From: a bacterium
Lineage (GTDB): Bacteria; Patescibacteria; JAEDAM01; Absconditabacterales; Absconditicoccaceae
Length of the DNA stretch: 64,000 nt
Reading direction: 5' to 3'
Assembly: GCA_017442645.1 (NCBI GenBank)
Contig: JAFRZH010000013.1
Location: 1 to 64,000 of the forward strand
Made by a program: the position numbers and the translations under genes. Of this stretch, positions 54,243 through 64,000 are shown in pieces; position 1 is the stretch's first letter, and every line of letters begins with the position of its first letter. The notes below the pieces were generated by a model, which did no database searches, was not told the DNA's origin, and saw only the letters and a list, made by a program, of their open reading frames with translations.

Positions 54243-56027
54243 TTAACTCTCTTTCTCAAAATACTCTTCAAAAAATGCTTCACTTTCGAGTTTCTTCGCT
54301 CCTTTGGGAGTGAGAGACTCTTTTTTGATCAAGAAATCATTTTGATGTTTTTGATAGATCTGGAAATATAAAAAGAGGAGAAGTCAGACGAAAAACAGTA
54401 AAAATCCATACTGAAACAAGGTATTTTTTGCCTGAAAGAAAATCGCATATTTCTCTCCAAACTGAGAAGCAGAAAACACTAAATCCATCAAAAATTTTTC
54501 TATTTCTATCCATCAGGTTCGTGGTATTAAACCATATACCAACGTACTTCAAAATCCATAAATCGTAATAAGCGGAATCAAAGGAACGATGAAAAGATTG
54601 AGAAGTACTCCCGTCAAATTCACTCCATTCATAAAAAAGAGAAGAATCGGAGCCGTTCCTAAGGTTGCTCAAAAAGTAGGGATTCCATATTCTTTAAGAA
54701 AAGATGTCAAAAAAGAAGAGATTTTCATTTTTCGAGAAAATTTTGGATGAGTGTCAGACTTTTTTTCTTTTTTTGAAGTAGGAAAGAGTACTTCCATAAG
54801 TTTCTGAAAAAGGACAATTCCGATAATTGCAGAGAAACTAAGCAAAAATCCCACATCATACAACAGCGAAAACGGAGAAATCGCGAGAATGAAGATACAA
54901 GCATATTTAAGTGATCTCCGTAAAGAAATTTCTCTTCATAAAAATAACACCATCAAAGTCAAGACTCCCATAACGGTTGCTCTCACGACGCTTGAATCTC
55001 CTCCACAAAGACAAGCATACAGAATCACCATCAAAATAATTATTCCATTTCTCACATAAAAGGGGATCCATTTGAGAAGAAAACTCAGAAGAATGACCAC
55101 CATCGCGATATTTCCTCCACTTACTGCGATAATATGTACCAAACCACTCTCTACAAAGGTATCATATTCTTCTGTAGGAATATAGGATTTATCTCAAATC
55201 AATAGTCCTAACAACAATCCTCCATATTTATTTTCTCCATAGATTTGGATGAGATATTCTTGTAAATTTGCTCTTAACTGATCTTTTCGTCAAAGAGATA
55301 AAAAGTCTGAAGTTTCTCCTTGGATCATTCCTCATTCTTCGGGAGAAGGGATTTTGAGAGTTTTCTTTTCATATAATGTTCCATCGATTCCTTTCATAAA
55401 AATCCAAGTATCATAATTGAATTCATAATTTCGGAAATCGGTAGAAAGAAGATTTTCTCGTGCAGTTCAGATTTTCTCAAAAAAATTTCCTGAATACAGA
55501 GGAAAAATAAGAACCGGATCCCTTCTTTTGAGTGAGCCCATGACATAGAGATGATCTCCAAGTTGATAAGTTTGATTGGTAGAAAGGAGGAAGTTTTCTC
55601 CTGCTGAAGATTCAAAAAGATATTTATGATATTTCTGAGTATCGACAATCATTCCGTATTGTAAATACTTTTCTCGTGGAGTTCCTGTATTTTCTCAAGT
55701 AGAAGAAACAAATTGATTTTCTCACCAAAAACTTTCTAAATATTCCTCTCACTCATACCATAAATGCAACGAAACGATTCCATAGGCTCCGACCATTCCG
55801 AGAAGACAGAATACTCCTTGTTTTAATCGGATTTCCTTGAAAAAGGATTTTGTTTGTTGTTGAGAGTCAGACTTTTCTTTTTTTTGAAATTTTTTTCTAA
55901 AAAGACAAGAAAAAGAGGCTAAAAGTCAGAAGATAATGAAAGTAAGACCTGAAAAAAAGAGTCCCACTTCTCCTTGAAGAAAAATGAGGGCAAACAGTAA
56001 CGATATCAAAAAAGCCAAAAATCCCAT
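54243..56027 (-). CDS. comEC: ComEC/Rec2 DNA-uptake channel
   Basis: A 594-residue polytopic membrane protein. YGENKYGGLLLGLLIGDKSYIP and FVESGLVHIIAVSGGNIAMVVILLSFLL are the Competence-domain hallmarks (HxxxxSGxN), followed by CGGDSSVVRATVMG. Many TM segments before and after. It lacks the C-terminal metallo-beta-lactamase domain found in long ComEC. ComEC moves single-stranded DNA across the membrane during transformation. It carries several AAARTCTGAY-type motifs itself, and its first 55 codons are duplicated at 57808-57990. About ten TGA. Confidence 0.9.
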
Positions 56028-56051
56028 TTCACTGTGTAAAATAAACTTCCT

Positions 56052-56678
56052 TTATTGTAAAATAATTCCTAAGGGTTTCAAATCTTTTTTGAGTTGTTCG
56101 TAATTTTCGAAAAGACAGGAATGCATTCCAAGTTCTCTTGGAGGTAAAACATCATCTCCCTGATTATCTCCAATCATAATCGTTTCTTCTGGTTGATATC
56201 CTGTTATTTCAAGCATTTTTCTATAGATCGCAAGATCTGGTTTAATCGTCCCTGCTTCGAAAGAAAATAACGGATAATCAATATAATCCAAAATCGTTGT
56301 TTTTTCTTTAATCTTTTCATAAGCAAAAATGCTACTATTGGAAATGATTCCAATTTTATACCCTGATTTTTTTAATTGTTGAAGCATGGAAAGAGTATGA
56401 TCAAATGGTTTTACACATTCTTCTGCCGTATCTCTGATAGAGATCAATAAATTGACATTTTCTTGGGTAACGGGTAATCCCATTTTTTCACACAAATGAG
56501 CATAAGCATCGAATTTTGAATCCCATTTCTTCGTTTGTAATGCACTTTCAAAAATTTTTACAAATTCTTTATGAGGGATGGAAGAATTGGTAAGTCTTAA
56601 CATTTGTTTTGTACTACTTTCTGGAACATCTCTATACGCTAATGTCTTCCAAAAATCAAAAATAATGAGAGAAATCAT
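56052..56678 (-). CDS. HAD-family hydrolase
   Basis: A 208-residue protein. LIIFDFWKTLAYR is motif I with the nucleophile Asp; the usual second Asp is Trp, as in some HAD subfamilies. IGIISNSS is motif II, IKPDLAIYRKML motif III, and MIGDNQGDDVLPPRELGM motif IV. Likely a small-molecule phosphatase. ATG 56678 puts motif I six residues in. It lies 24 bases upstream of comEC on the same strand; the comEC copy at 57990 lacks it. Confidence 0.85.
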   Translation of the reverse strand: MISLIIFDFWKTLAYRDVPESSTKQMLRLTNSSIPHKEFVKIFESALQTKKWDSKFDAYAHLCEKMGLPVTQENVNLLISIRDTAEECVKPFDHTLSMLQQLKKSGYKIGIISNSSIFAYEKIKEKTTILDYIDYPLFSFEAGTIKPDLAIYRKMLEITGYQPEETIMIGDNQGDDVLPPRELGMHSCLFENYEQLKKDLKPLGIILQ

Positions 56679-56694
56679 GGAGAGTGATTTAGAC

Positions 56695-56751
56695 AATAAA
56701 ACACTTATACCCTATCTATTATCCAAAGAATATCAAGATGTTTTAAGGAAG
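56695..56751. repeat. Direct repeat, copy 1 (leader of the HAD-comEC operon)
   Basis: This ~57-base segment (starting AATAAAACACTTATACCC, ending TTTTAAGGAA) recurs almost unchanged at 58002-58057. In this copy it lies just upstream of the HAD start; in the other it lies upstream of the comEC fragment. Confidence 0.8.
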
Positions 56752-56827
56752 GATAGTGGTGTACTTGATTTTATGGGAGAAATAGCTATTTTTATGAGAG
56801 TAAATTTTTTTTAATTTTTTTCGAATC

Positions 56828-57811
56828 ATGACTGAAGACTGAGAAACAATACAATCTAAAGGGAATACTTTACTCTCTTTTATTACAGGAACTCCATTAA
56901 ACAGAATTTGAAGAGTAAAATATGTTGCTAGAAGTATCCTTTGGTATTTAATGTTCACTGTTGGATGTGGGATTATCTTTTGAATAACACAATTATTTCC
57001 AACTGTCGATCAGATTATTTTGTCCATTTTATGAACTCCTTTGGTTGTTTTTTATTTTTATGGACTGATTAATCTCAATAATAAAAGATTACATGATCGT
57101 GAGACTTCGGAATGGCGACAACTTCTTCTCCTTATCCCAATTGCTAATATTATCTTTACTTTCTATCTCTTATTTGCTCCTGGAACGAAAGGAGAAAATC
57201 AATACGGGAAAGCTAGTGTTACAAAAATACGAGAAAAAGTGATAATGCGAATCTTTATTTGATGAATTCCCTTCTTATGAATTCTTCTGTCTGCTTTACT
57301 TCCAAGATTACAGGGCGCTCAAGATATTGCGAGAGATACTGCTAGACAAGTTGCTCTTTCTCAAATTCAAACTGCGACGATGAGTTACAAAAGTTTAAAA
57401 TGAAAACGACCAATGCAGAGAGCCACTTGAACAAGAAATCTAAACATCCTCGTACAAGAAGGACTTTTGACTACAATTCCTTCAGATCCAGAAACAACTG
57501 AAATACGAAACGCCATTACTGGAGTAGATTTGTACAGCGATTTCATTTATTACCCTGTTCAGAAAAACGAAATCGAAAATGAATGAATTGTTTTAGCTAC
57601 TAGAATGGAAACTCGACAAAAGGCTAATTATGTATCAAATCTTCCAAATCACCTTGATCTCAATGATGATTATGCAACGATCTTTCCTTGTAAAGAAGTA
57701 AAATTAAAGAAATGATCAACAACTATTTGAGGAATTAATAATACGAGAAGTGGAGATAATGTTTGTATTGCTACACAACCAGAACAATTATGGTATATCG
57801 TGAAATTTTAA
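56828..57811 (+). CDS. DUF805-like membrane protein
   Basis: A 327-residue protein with four TM segments in the first 170 residues (SILWYLMFTVGCGIIFGI, IILSILGTPLVVFYFYGLI, LLLIPIANIIFTFYLLFAPG, GGIPFLGILLSALLPRL) and LNNKRLHDRETSEWRQLLLLIP followed by APGTKGENQYG, the DUF805 signature (LHD and GxxGxNxYG). The remaining 150 residues are outside the membrane and unassigned. Twelve TGA. It is flanked by the two copies of the comEC-region duplication. Confidence 0.75.
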
Positions 57812-57990
57812 AAGCAATGAGAAGAGAAGTCTGACTTTTCTTCTTTTTGAAATTTTTTTTGGAAGAGATGACAAAAAGAGCTTAAAAGTCAGATCGTGAT
57901 GAAGATAAGAATTGAAAAACTCAGAGCGACTTGTCCCTGTAAGAAAATCAGAGCTAACAATAACGATCCAACAAACGCTCGAAACCGCAT
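57808..57990 (-). pseudogene. Duplicated N-terminal fragment of comEC
   Basis: Sixty codons: MRFRAFVGSLLLALIFLQGQ continues as VALSFSILIFITIGLLSSFC and QKKFQKEEKSDFSS, aligning without gaps to the first 55 residues of ComEC (MGFLAFLISLLFALIFLQGE, then LFFSGLTFIIFGLLASFSC and KKFQKKEKSDS). The frame is intact, including one TGA-Gly, then ends at a TAA where DUF805 ends on the other strand. Either a recent non-functional duplicate or a retained two-TM miniprotein. Confidence 0.8.
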
Positions 57991-58001
57991 TTTTACGTGA
58001 A

Positions 58002-58057
58002 AAATAAACACTTATACCCTATCTATTATCAAAATAATATCAAGATGTTTTAAGGAA
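58002..58057. repeat. Direct repeat, copy 2 (upstream of the comEC fragment)
   Basis: Same ~57-base sequence as 56695-56751 with a few changes. The remaining 120 bases up to murA contain only degenerate AT-rich sequence. Confidence 0.8.
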
Positions 58058-58181
58058 ACTGATTACTTTACTTGATTTTTTATAAAGAAGATTGTTACTC
58101 ATGATTTAAAAAGAAATCACTGAGAATTACATAATAGTAGTGTATAAGAATAATTCTTAATTCAGAATTCGAAAAAACTCT

Positions 58182-59426
58182 TTAGTTGTTTGCTATTTGC
58201 TTGATCTTCACTCAGATTTTTTGCAATTTTTCTATAATGTGATCATAGCCTCTTTCGATAAGTTCTTCATTTGTGATAAAGGTCGTTCCTTTTGCCATAA
58301 TTCCCGCAATAATCATCGCAGCACCTCCACGGAGATCTCTACTTGTCGCATAACATCCTTTCAAAGTAGTTTTCCCAATTACGAGTGCTTCATGAGGATT
58401 GAGAATTTCGACTTTTGCACCAAAATTTTCAAGTTCTGAGAGATAGCCAAATCTTCCTTCGTAAAGTGTTTCATAAATTTTAGAAACTCCTTCACATTGC
58501 GTTAAAAGAGTTCAAAAAGCTGACTGTAAATCGGTAGGAAATCCTGGAAAAATCATTGTCTGTAATTTCGTCGCTTGATAATTGGCTTTATTAAAAGAAT
58601 TCACTCTAATCGTGTGTTTATCCAAAATTTTAAAATTAATCCCAATTTTATCGGCAATATTATACATCGAAGAAAGATCGTCAACATTGAGATTTTTCAA
58701 AATAATTTCACTTTCATCTGCCGCCGCACCAATCACAAAATATGTTCCTGCTTCAATATAATCACTGACAATTTCGAAAGTATCGTTTTGAATTTGAATC
58801 TCTGGAGTAGGTTGGATTACCAAAGTATGATCCATTCCTCGAGTAATATGAGCTCCTGCGTTATTGAGAAAATCCACAAGATTTTTTACATGAGGTTCCG
58901 TTGCTACTTGATAAATTGTAATTTCATAATCATAATTTTTCGCAAAAGCAAGATAGGTAATCAAAGCTTCAACCGTCGTTACCGAGAATTCCTGAAGCAT
59001 CAAGTTTTTCTTTGGTTTACGTGCAGATTTATAAACTTTTTCTCCTGCATCATTAAAAAAAACATCTACCCCCGCCTTCACAAAAGCATCATCAAATGTA
59101 TCCAAAGATCTTTTCCCAATATTACATCCTCCCACACTTCCAAATCTCACTTCTCCATATTGAATCAATCCCAAGGGGATCAAAAGAATCGAACTTCTAA
59201 ATTTTTTACTAAGCTCATCGGTAAGATCAAAATATTCTTTCGAATTCTCCAAAGATTTCTGAGCTAAAGCTTCCATATTATGAATATCACTGATATCAGG
59301 CTTATTTAAAAGTGTCACTTTATTGTCCAAAAGATAATTCGCAGCTACAATAGGCAGTGCGGCATTTTTCGACCCAGACATTTCTACTTCTCCTTTGAGA
59401 TGTGAAGCATATTCAATCTGATGCAT
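58182..59426 (-). CDS. murA: UDP-N-acetylglucosamine 1-carboxyvinyltransferase
   Basis: A 414-residue EPSP-synthase-fold enzyme for the first committed step of peptidoglycan synthesis. EVEMSGSKNAALPIVAANYLL holds the conserved Lys/Asn, VRFGSVGGCNIGKRSLDTF the active-site Cys loop (fosfomycin target Cys is present), VSDYIEAGTYFVIGAA and FPGFPTDLQSAFGTLL (Gly by TGA) follow, and DLRGGAAMIIAGIMAKG closes the domain. The spacing between the SGSKN block and the Cys loop is shorter than usual. Reads through two TGA near the C-terminus. Confidence 0.92.
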
Positions 59427-59653
59427 AATGATATCAAAAAAATAAAACATTTTACAACGGTAGGATACAAATTTATAAAAAAAAAGCAAATACTTTTACC
59501 TCTCGTCTCCAACCTAAAAAGATAATGAAAGAAAACAGAATATTCCCTTGAAGAATTATCCAAACTTTATACAATGGGAAAAGTTTTAAATACCCCAAGA
59601 AAATGCTGATCAAATTACAAACTACATGAAGAGAACTAAGAAAAATTATTCTC

Positions 59654-59836
59654 ATGCTTCTCAAAAGTAAAATTGCAAAAAAAATTACCAAACTGAATTA
59701 TGTTCAATCTTTTTGTCTCCAAGAAGATAAAATTGTCAAGGCAGAAGAAAAGATCCTTTATATTGAAACAGAAAATCCAGAACTCTGTTTTCAAAAAATC
59801 CAGCAACAAAACTCCTCAGCAGAAATGCTTTCATAA
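59654..59836 (+). CDS. Small unknown protein upstream of murB
   Basis: Sixty residues, MLLKSKIAKKITKLNYVQSF, charged and soluble-looking, ending 28 bases before murB. A minus-strand frame of similar length (hydrophobic, 59473-59655) overlaps its start codon base for base, so only one of the two is likely real. I favour this one slightly because of its place ahead of murB. Unrecognised. Confidence 0.3.
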   Translation: MLLKSKIAKKITKLNYVQSFCLQEDKIVKAEEKILYIETENPELCFQKIQQQNSSAEMLS

Positions 59837-59864
59837 TCAAATATTTATTTTTTTCATTGTTGCT

Positions 59865-60911
59865 ATGTTAAAAATCCAAGAGAATATTTCTCTTCTTCCC
59901 TACAACACTCTCCGCATTGATGTTAAAACCCGTTATTTTGTGGAAATTTCAGATTTTAACACTTTACAAGAGTTTTTGCATCACCCCCTTGCCAACGAGA
60001 AACTTTTTCTCCTTTGATGAGGTTCAAATACTCTTTTTATGCATGATTTTGATGGTGTCGTTGTAAAAATTTCTTTAAAAGGAGTGGAAGAAATCAAAAA
60101 AAATGAAAAGTCTGACTCATCTCAAGTTTTGGTCAAAGCAAACGCAGGAGAGAATCGAGATGATTTTGTGAATTATTGTAATGAAAGAGGATATGCAGGA
60201 CTTGAAAATTTAGCTTGAATTCCTGGTCAAGTAGGAACTGCGCCCGTTTCCAATATCGGAGCTTATGGAATGGAAGTTCAGAACAATATTTTTTCGGTTG
60301 AAGGATATAACTTAGCATCTCAGACTTTTCAAACTTTTTCTCATGATGAATGTCAATTTATCTATCGTGGAAGTATTTTCAAAAACCAATTAAAATCTCA
60401 ATTTTTGATCACTGCAGTTACTTTTTCACTCCAAAAGATCACAAAGGACTACGAGTTTAATCTCAATTATCCTGATGTACAGAAAAAAATAGAAGAAAAA
60501 AAACTCCAAAAATCTGACTTAAATTTAATGGTAGTCAGTGAAATGATTAGAAAGATTAGAAACCACAAATTGCCTAATCCTGATGAAATTGGAACTGCAT
60601 GAAGTTTTTTTGCCAATCCAATCATCGACCAATCCGATTTTTCTTCTCTTTTAAAAAAATTTCCAGAACTAAAATCCTATCCTTGCGAAAAAGACACAAA
60701 AATCAAGCTTTCCGCTGGACAGTTAATTGATTTGGCGGGGATGAAATGATTCAGATTATGAGACGCTTGAGTAAGTCCAAAACACGCGTTAATTCTCATT
60801 CACGAACAAGGAAAAGCGGAAAATCTTTTGAAAGTAGCAGAAACGGTACAAGAAGCGGTTTTTAAAAAATTCGGAGTAGCATTGCACCCCGAAGTTGTAT
60901 ATGTCTCATAA
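59865..60911 (+). CDS. murB: UDP-N-acetylenolpyruvoylglucosamine reductase
   Basis: A 348-residue FAD enzyme for the second peptidoglycan step. NISLLPYNTLRIDVKTRYF starts the FAD domain, LFLLGGGSNTLF is the pyrophosphate loop (first two Gly are TGA TGA), [30 protein letters not shown] is the catalytic region with its Tyr/Arg partners downstream (FIYRGSIFK), IGTAGSFFANPII holds the catalytic Ser, and GMKGFRLGDAGVSPKHALILIH the end of the substrate domain. Type I by the 60-residue insertion. Paired with the divergent murA. Confidence 0.93.
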
Positions 60912-60935
60912 AAAATACAAACAACAAGTATTTTA

Positions 60936-60959
60936 AAGTCAAACTTTTTTGACTTTTTT
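60936..60959 (+). terminator. Terminator of murB
   Basis: AAAGTCAAA pairs with TTTGACTTT and is followed by T. Its right arm contains TTGACT, which is also the -35 of the next promoter. Confidence 0.75.
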
Positions 60960-60977
60960 TGATAATTCAAATATAAT
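60949..60977 (+). promoter_or_regulatory. Near-consensus promoter overlapping a terminator
   Basis: TTGACT (60949-60954), 17 bases, TATAAT (60972-60977). Drives the 61014 gene and uses the last arm of the murB terminator as its -35. Confidence 0.75.
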
Positions 60978-61013
60978 AAAAGGAAATATTTTTATTTTTT
61001 ATATCAAATTTTT

Positions 61014-62237
61014 ATGCCTGTATCAGTTCCAGATACCATCCCAGATACCACACCAGAACAACAAACAGAACCAACTCCAGAAACATTACAACCAACAGCT
61101 GCTCAAGGAATCGATCTTTCTCAAACACAAGGAGAAATAGACCTTGCACAAACAGACCTCAAACAGGGGGTTATATTTGATGAAAACGCAAAAGGAATAT
61201 TTAATAATCTATGAGAAGCATTCTGAATAAAAAATTTATGAGAAAGTTTAAAAAACTTAACAGAAGGTAGTATATTATTAACTTCCTGTTGTAGTTTATT
61301 TGCACATTTTCTATGAGGGACATTCGAAAAAAGGAAACCAAATTCTGATAACAAAGATACAACCACAACAAATCCAGAATTAACCAAAAAAATTAACGAA
61401 ATAAAACAAAGCTATGAACAACAAATACAAAACGAAACAACTCCAGAAGGTAAAAAACAAAAAACAGAAGAAATGTATCAAAAAATTTTAGAAGAAATGG
61501 TTAAAACTCCTAAATTTGAGGATATTGTAAATACAAAAATCGAACAAGCTATTGCTCTACATAAAATAGACAATCCAAATGATAAAAATCGAGAACCAAC
61601 TACAGATGAAAAAACAAAAATCATCACTGATACTTTTGATGAATTAACAACAGGAAAAGATAAAAATTCCAAAGAATACATTGGAATACAAATAGAAAAA
61701 ATAGGATATTTATGTAAAAATGATGAAAATCTAGATATATCAAACTTACTAACAAATGAATTTGAAGAAATAAAAAATATAAAAGATAATCTTATAAAAA
61801 TCAATGAAACAAATAATAATTTTGATGAAATACAACAAAAACTTACAAAAATAAAAACCATACGAACAATTTTAATTGAAAAGGGATTGTGAGAAAAAAT
61901 GAATGAAGGACTAGAAATAAACTTAAAAAGAGAACAATTACAAAAAATAACAGACGAAATTTTTACTTTTGAAACAAATCTTTGTGAAAAATATAAAGAA
62001 AATCAACCTCGAGATGATACAAAAAAGAAAGAAATCATCACAGAATGTTATACTACCTTAAAAAATGAAATTAATAACATTTCCTGAATAAGCAACGACG
62101 AAAAAATAACAGTTGAAACTATTATTAATGATTATATGTACGAAAGATGATGTTGAGAGATATTAAATCTTACTCCATCAGAAAATGATACTCCAAAAAT
62201 TATAAAATATTTAAAAGGAAGTAATGATAATGAATAA
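61014..62237 (+). CDS. Unknown helical protein with Pro/Thr-rich N-terminus
   Basis: A 407-residue protein. The first 60 residues are Pro/Thr/Gln-rich and disordered (PDTIPDTTPEQQTEPTPETL); a weakly hydrophobic stretch near 90-110 (GSILLTSCCSLFAHFLGG) may touch the membrane; the rest is highly charged and helical, with coiled-coil character (KYKENQPRDDTKKKEIITEC and similar). Ten TGA. No family recognised. It has its own strong promoter. Confidence 0.65.
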
Positions 62238-62302
62238 TTTCTTTAACAAGTCTACATAAATACTAATCTCTCCTCTCTTTTACCTCCAATAAAAATAAAA
62301 AA

Positions 62303-64000
62303 ATGAAATTTATTCTCAAAATACTTGAAGTCCTCCTAAAACTCCGTTATAAAATTAAAGTAACTTGACTCGATAAAATCAAAAAAAATACGCCTCAAGT
62401 CTTCTTTCCAAGTCATATCGCATTAGTCGATCCGATCATTCTTTTTCCGTTACTTGCGCCACACTGCGAGATTCATCCTGTTGTGACAAGTTCATATGCA
62501 GAAAATCGCTTTCTCAAACCACTTTTTAAATGGTTAGGAGCAGTAAGTATTGGAGATTTTGAAGCAGATCAAGGATCAAAAGATAATATCAAAGAAGTAA
62601 TGAATAATCTTTTTGAACAGTTGAAACAAGATCAATCAATTCTTCTTTATCCTCAAGGAGCTTTAGCAAGACAAGGATTTCAAGTGATTCGTGGAAAAAA
62701 GACGGCTTATTATTTAGTGAAAGAAGCGCCTCAAAAGACACAATTTTTCACGATTTCCATTAAAGGATTATGGGGATCTCGTTCTTCGTATGCTCGAACA
62801 GGAAAAAGTCCAAATTTGTTCCTTTTTTTACTCAAAGGACTCTTTTTTACGATTATCAACCTTATTTTCTTTATTCCAAAAAGGACGGTAACGATCAATA
62901 TTGAAAATGCCACGAAAGATCTCCAAAATCAAGCGAAAAAGGGACTTGATCCGTTCAATACTTTCCTTGAAGAAAAATACAATGCGAAAGGGGAAGAAAA
63001 ACTTCAATATCTTTCTGGAAGTTGTATCATCAACACGGTCAAAAATCATCATCGTCCTGAAAAAATTAGTGGTTCTCTCGAAGATTTGCAAAGTTCCACA
63101 GATTTTAATACGGAAGAAATCGATGAAGAAGTATTTCAATTTGTAAAAGAAAAAATAAAAGAGATAAAATCTGATATTTCGACAGAGATTACCTTGAATT
63201 CCAATGTGGTTCTTGATTTTTTCTTCGATTCGTTAGATGTTGCAGAATTAAAATCTGCAGTTTCAGCAAAATTTCCAAAATCTATCAATACCCCTCTTTC
63301 AAATCTTAAATGTGTGGGAGATTTTGTTTTGATGGCAATGGGAAAAGGAGAACAAGAGGAAGTTTTAAAACCTTGTGAATGGAACTATCAACTTCCGGAA
63401 TATTCAGACTTGTCTTCTTTTTTAGAAAACCATCTTTCAGACAATGCGAATCTTTTAGAAATGATGAAGATTTCCTTCTCAAACTTCCGTAAATCTCACT
63501 CAAGTTTTTGTTATGATCAAGTTTTTGGAGTACAAAGCTTTGATGATTTTCTTGTAAAAGTCTATCTCATCGCCGATATTCTCAAAAAACAGGTATCAGG
63601 AAAATATGTGGGAATTATGCTTCCTTCTTTATCGGTTACAGCATTACTCATTAGTGCTTGTTATTTTGCAGAAAAAATCCCAGTAATGCTCAATCGAACT
63701 CAATCAGAACAGGCTTTTGACTCATGTTTTCATAATCAGCCTTTGAAAACAATTTTTACCGTAAAATCTTTCTATCAAAAACTCCAATCTCCTTGGCTTG
63801 AAAAATATTCGTTCACCTTTTTTGAAGAACTCTTAAAAGATCTAAGTCTTTTTACAAAAATAAAAGCACTTATCAAATCGAAATTTTTCTTCCTCCCCAA
63901 GAAACTTGATAAAACTGCAGTAATTCTCTTCACTTCTGGAAGTGAATCGCTTCCGAAAGCAGTTCCTCTCACTCATCAAAATCTTTTGAAAGATTTACAA
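62303..64000 (+). CDS. Fused 1-acylglycerol-phosphate acyltransferase / ACP / acyl-activating enzyme (partial)
   Basis: At least 566 residues, running off the window. Residues 1-210 are a PlsC domain: FFPSHIALVDPIILFP has a Ser-His-x-x-x-x-Asp form of the HX4D motif, and LLYPQGALARQG matches the FPEGTRS block. Around 280-350 is an acyl-carrier-like domain with FFFDSLDVAELKSAVSAKF, in which DSL holds the predicted phosphopantetheine Ser. From about 420 an AMP-binding domain begins, with AVILFTSGSESLPKAVPLTH as its P-loop. The order resembles the Aas bifunctional protein with an added ACP; it would activate fatty acids and place them on (lyso)phospholipid. One TGA (KVTGLDK). Confidence 0.85.

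Noticed and set aside
58575..59267. Plus-strand 230-codon open frame opposite murA
   Set aside because: Antisense shadow; the sequence is Ile/Asn/Phe-rich with no family features, while the minus strand is a complete MurA.
59473..59655. Minus-strand hydrophobic 60-codon frame upstream of murA
   Set aside because: Its start overlaps the start of the plus-strand ORF ahead of murB; only one can be real and neither has homology evidence. Kept as an alternative, not a feature.
1..64000. tRNA and rRNA genes
   Set aside because: I looked for T-loop GTTCGA patterns, CCA ends and cloverleaf spacing on both strands and found no convincing candidate.

Overview
ORGANISM AND CODE. The window is AT-rich (roughly 30% GC by eye) and is only readable if TGA is sense. 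In dozens of genes an in-frame TGA sits exactly where the family has an invariant glycine: the P-loop of the CooC-like ATPase (GKGGSGKTT), FLGGGA of the Dam-type methylase, GTTGTFLG of the cysteine synthase, LGCSKN and GCNNHC of RimO, LGQNF of RsmA, GGGSN of MurB. TGG is used normally for Trp, and every gene end I located is TAA or TAG. This is genetic code 25 (UGA=Gly), known from Gracilibacteria (BD1-5) and Absconditabacteria (SR1) of the Candidate Phyla Radiation. All gene calls below were rebuilt by reading through TGA, so many are two to six times longer than standard-code ORFs suggest.

LAYOUT. 0.4-2.8 kb (-): cysteine-synthase/rhodanese fusion and a CooC-like ATPase. 3.0-5.6 kb (-): three-gene DpnII-type restriction-modification operon, with a divergently transcribed structured RNA at its head. 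5.9-7.2 kb (+): AbrB-like regulator and acyltransferase, then a decayed RhuM gene. 8.0-10.8 kb (-): yidC, frr, a pseudouridine synthase and a glutathione peroxidase. 11.0-13.5 kb (+): a second structured RNA, a TdeIII-like R-M pair and a DUF3800 protein. 13.7-18.9 kb: YoaP-like acetyltransferase, a wHTH-Fic protein behind 22-bp-phased operator-like repeats, two small unknown proteins with strong promoters, and a secreted two-TM protein behind a long hairpin leader. 18.9-31.9 kb: leuS (carrying an in-frame palindromic element), rsmA, a FecR-like protein, LCP envelope protein, lipoproteins, rimO and recJ. 32-40.6 kb: ABC exporter, a large HExxH protein, a YgjP-like metallopeptidase, RNase J and an O-methyltransferase. 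40.7-53.5 kb: envelope genes, RNase Y, and a four-gene surface-protein cluster headed by a 1406-residue PKD protein. 53.6-64 kb: RNase H1, comEC, HAD, DUF805, a duplicated comEC 5' fragment, murA, murB, and a PlsC-ACP-AMP-ligase protein cut by the window end.

HOW IT FITS TOGETHER. The window mixes housekeeping (LeuS, RRF, YidC, RsmA, RimO, RNase J/Y, RecJ), envelope building (MurA, MurB, LCP, lipoproteins, PKD surface protein), and DNA traffic (ComEC, RecJ, two R-M systems). A short motif, AAARTCTGAY, recurs far more often than composition predicts, both as inverted pairs in terminators and inside genes, in the manner of DNA-uptake sequences. No tRNA, rRNA, CRISPR array or intact insertion sequence was recognised.
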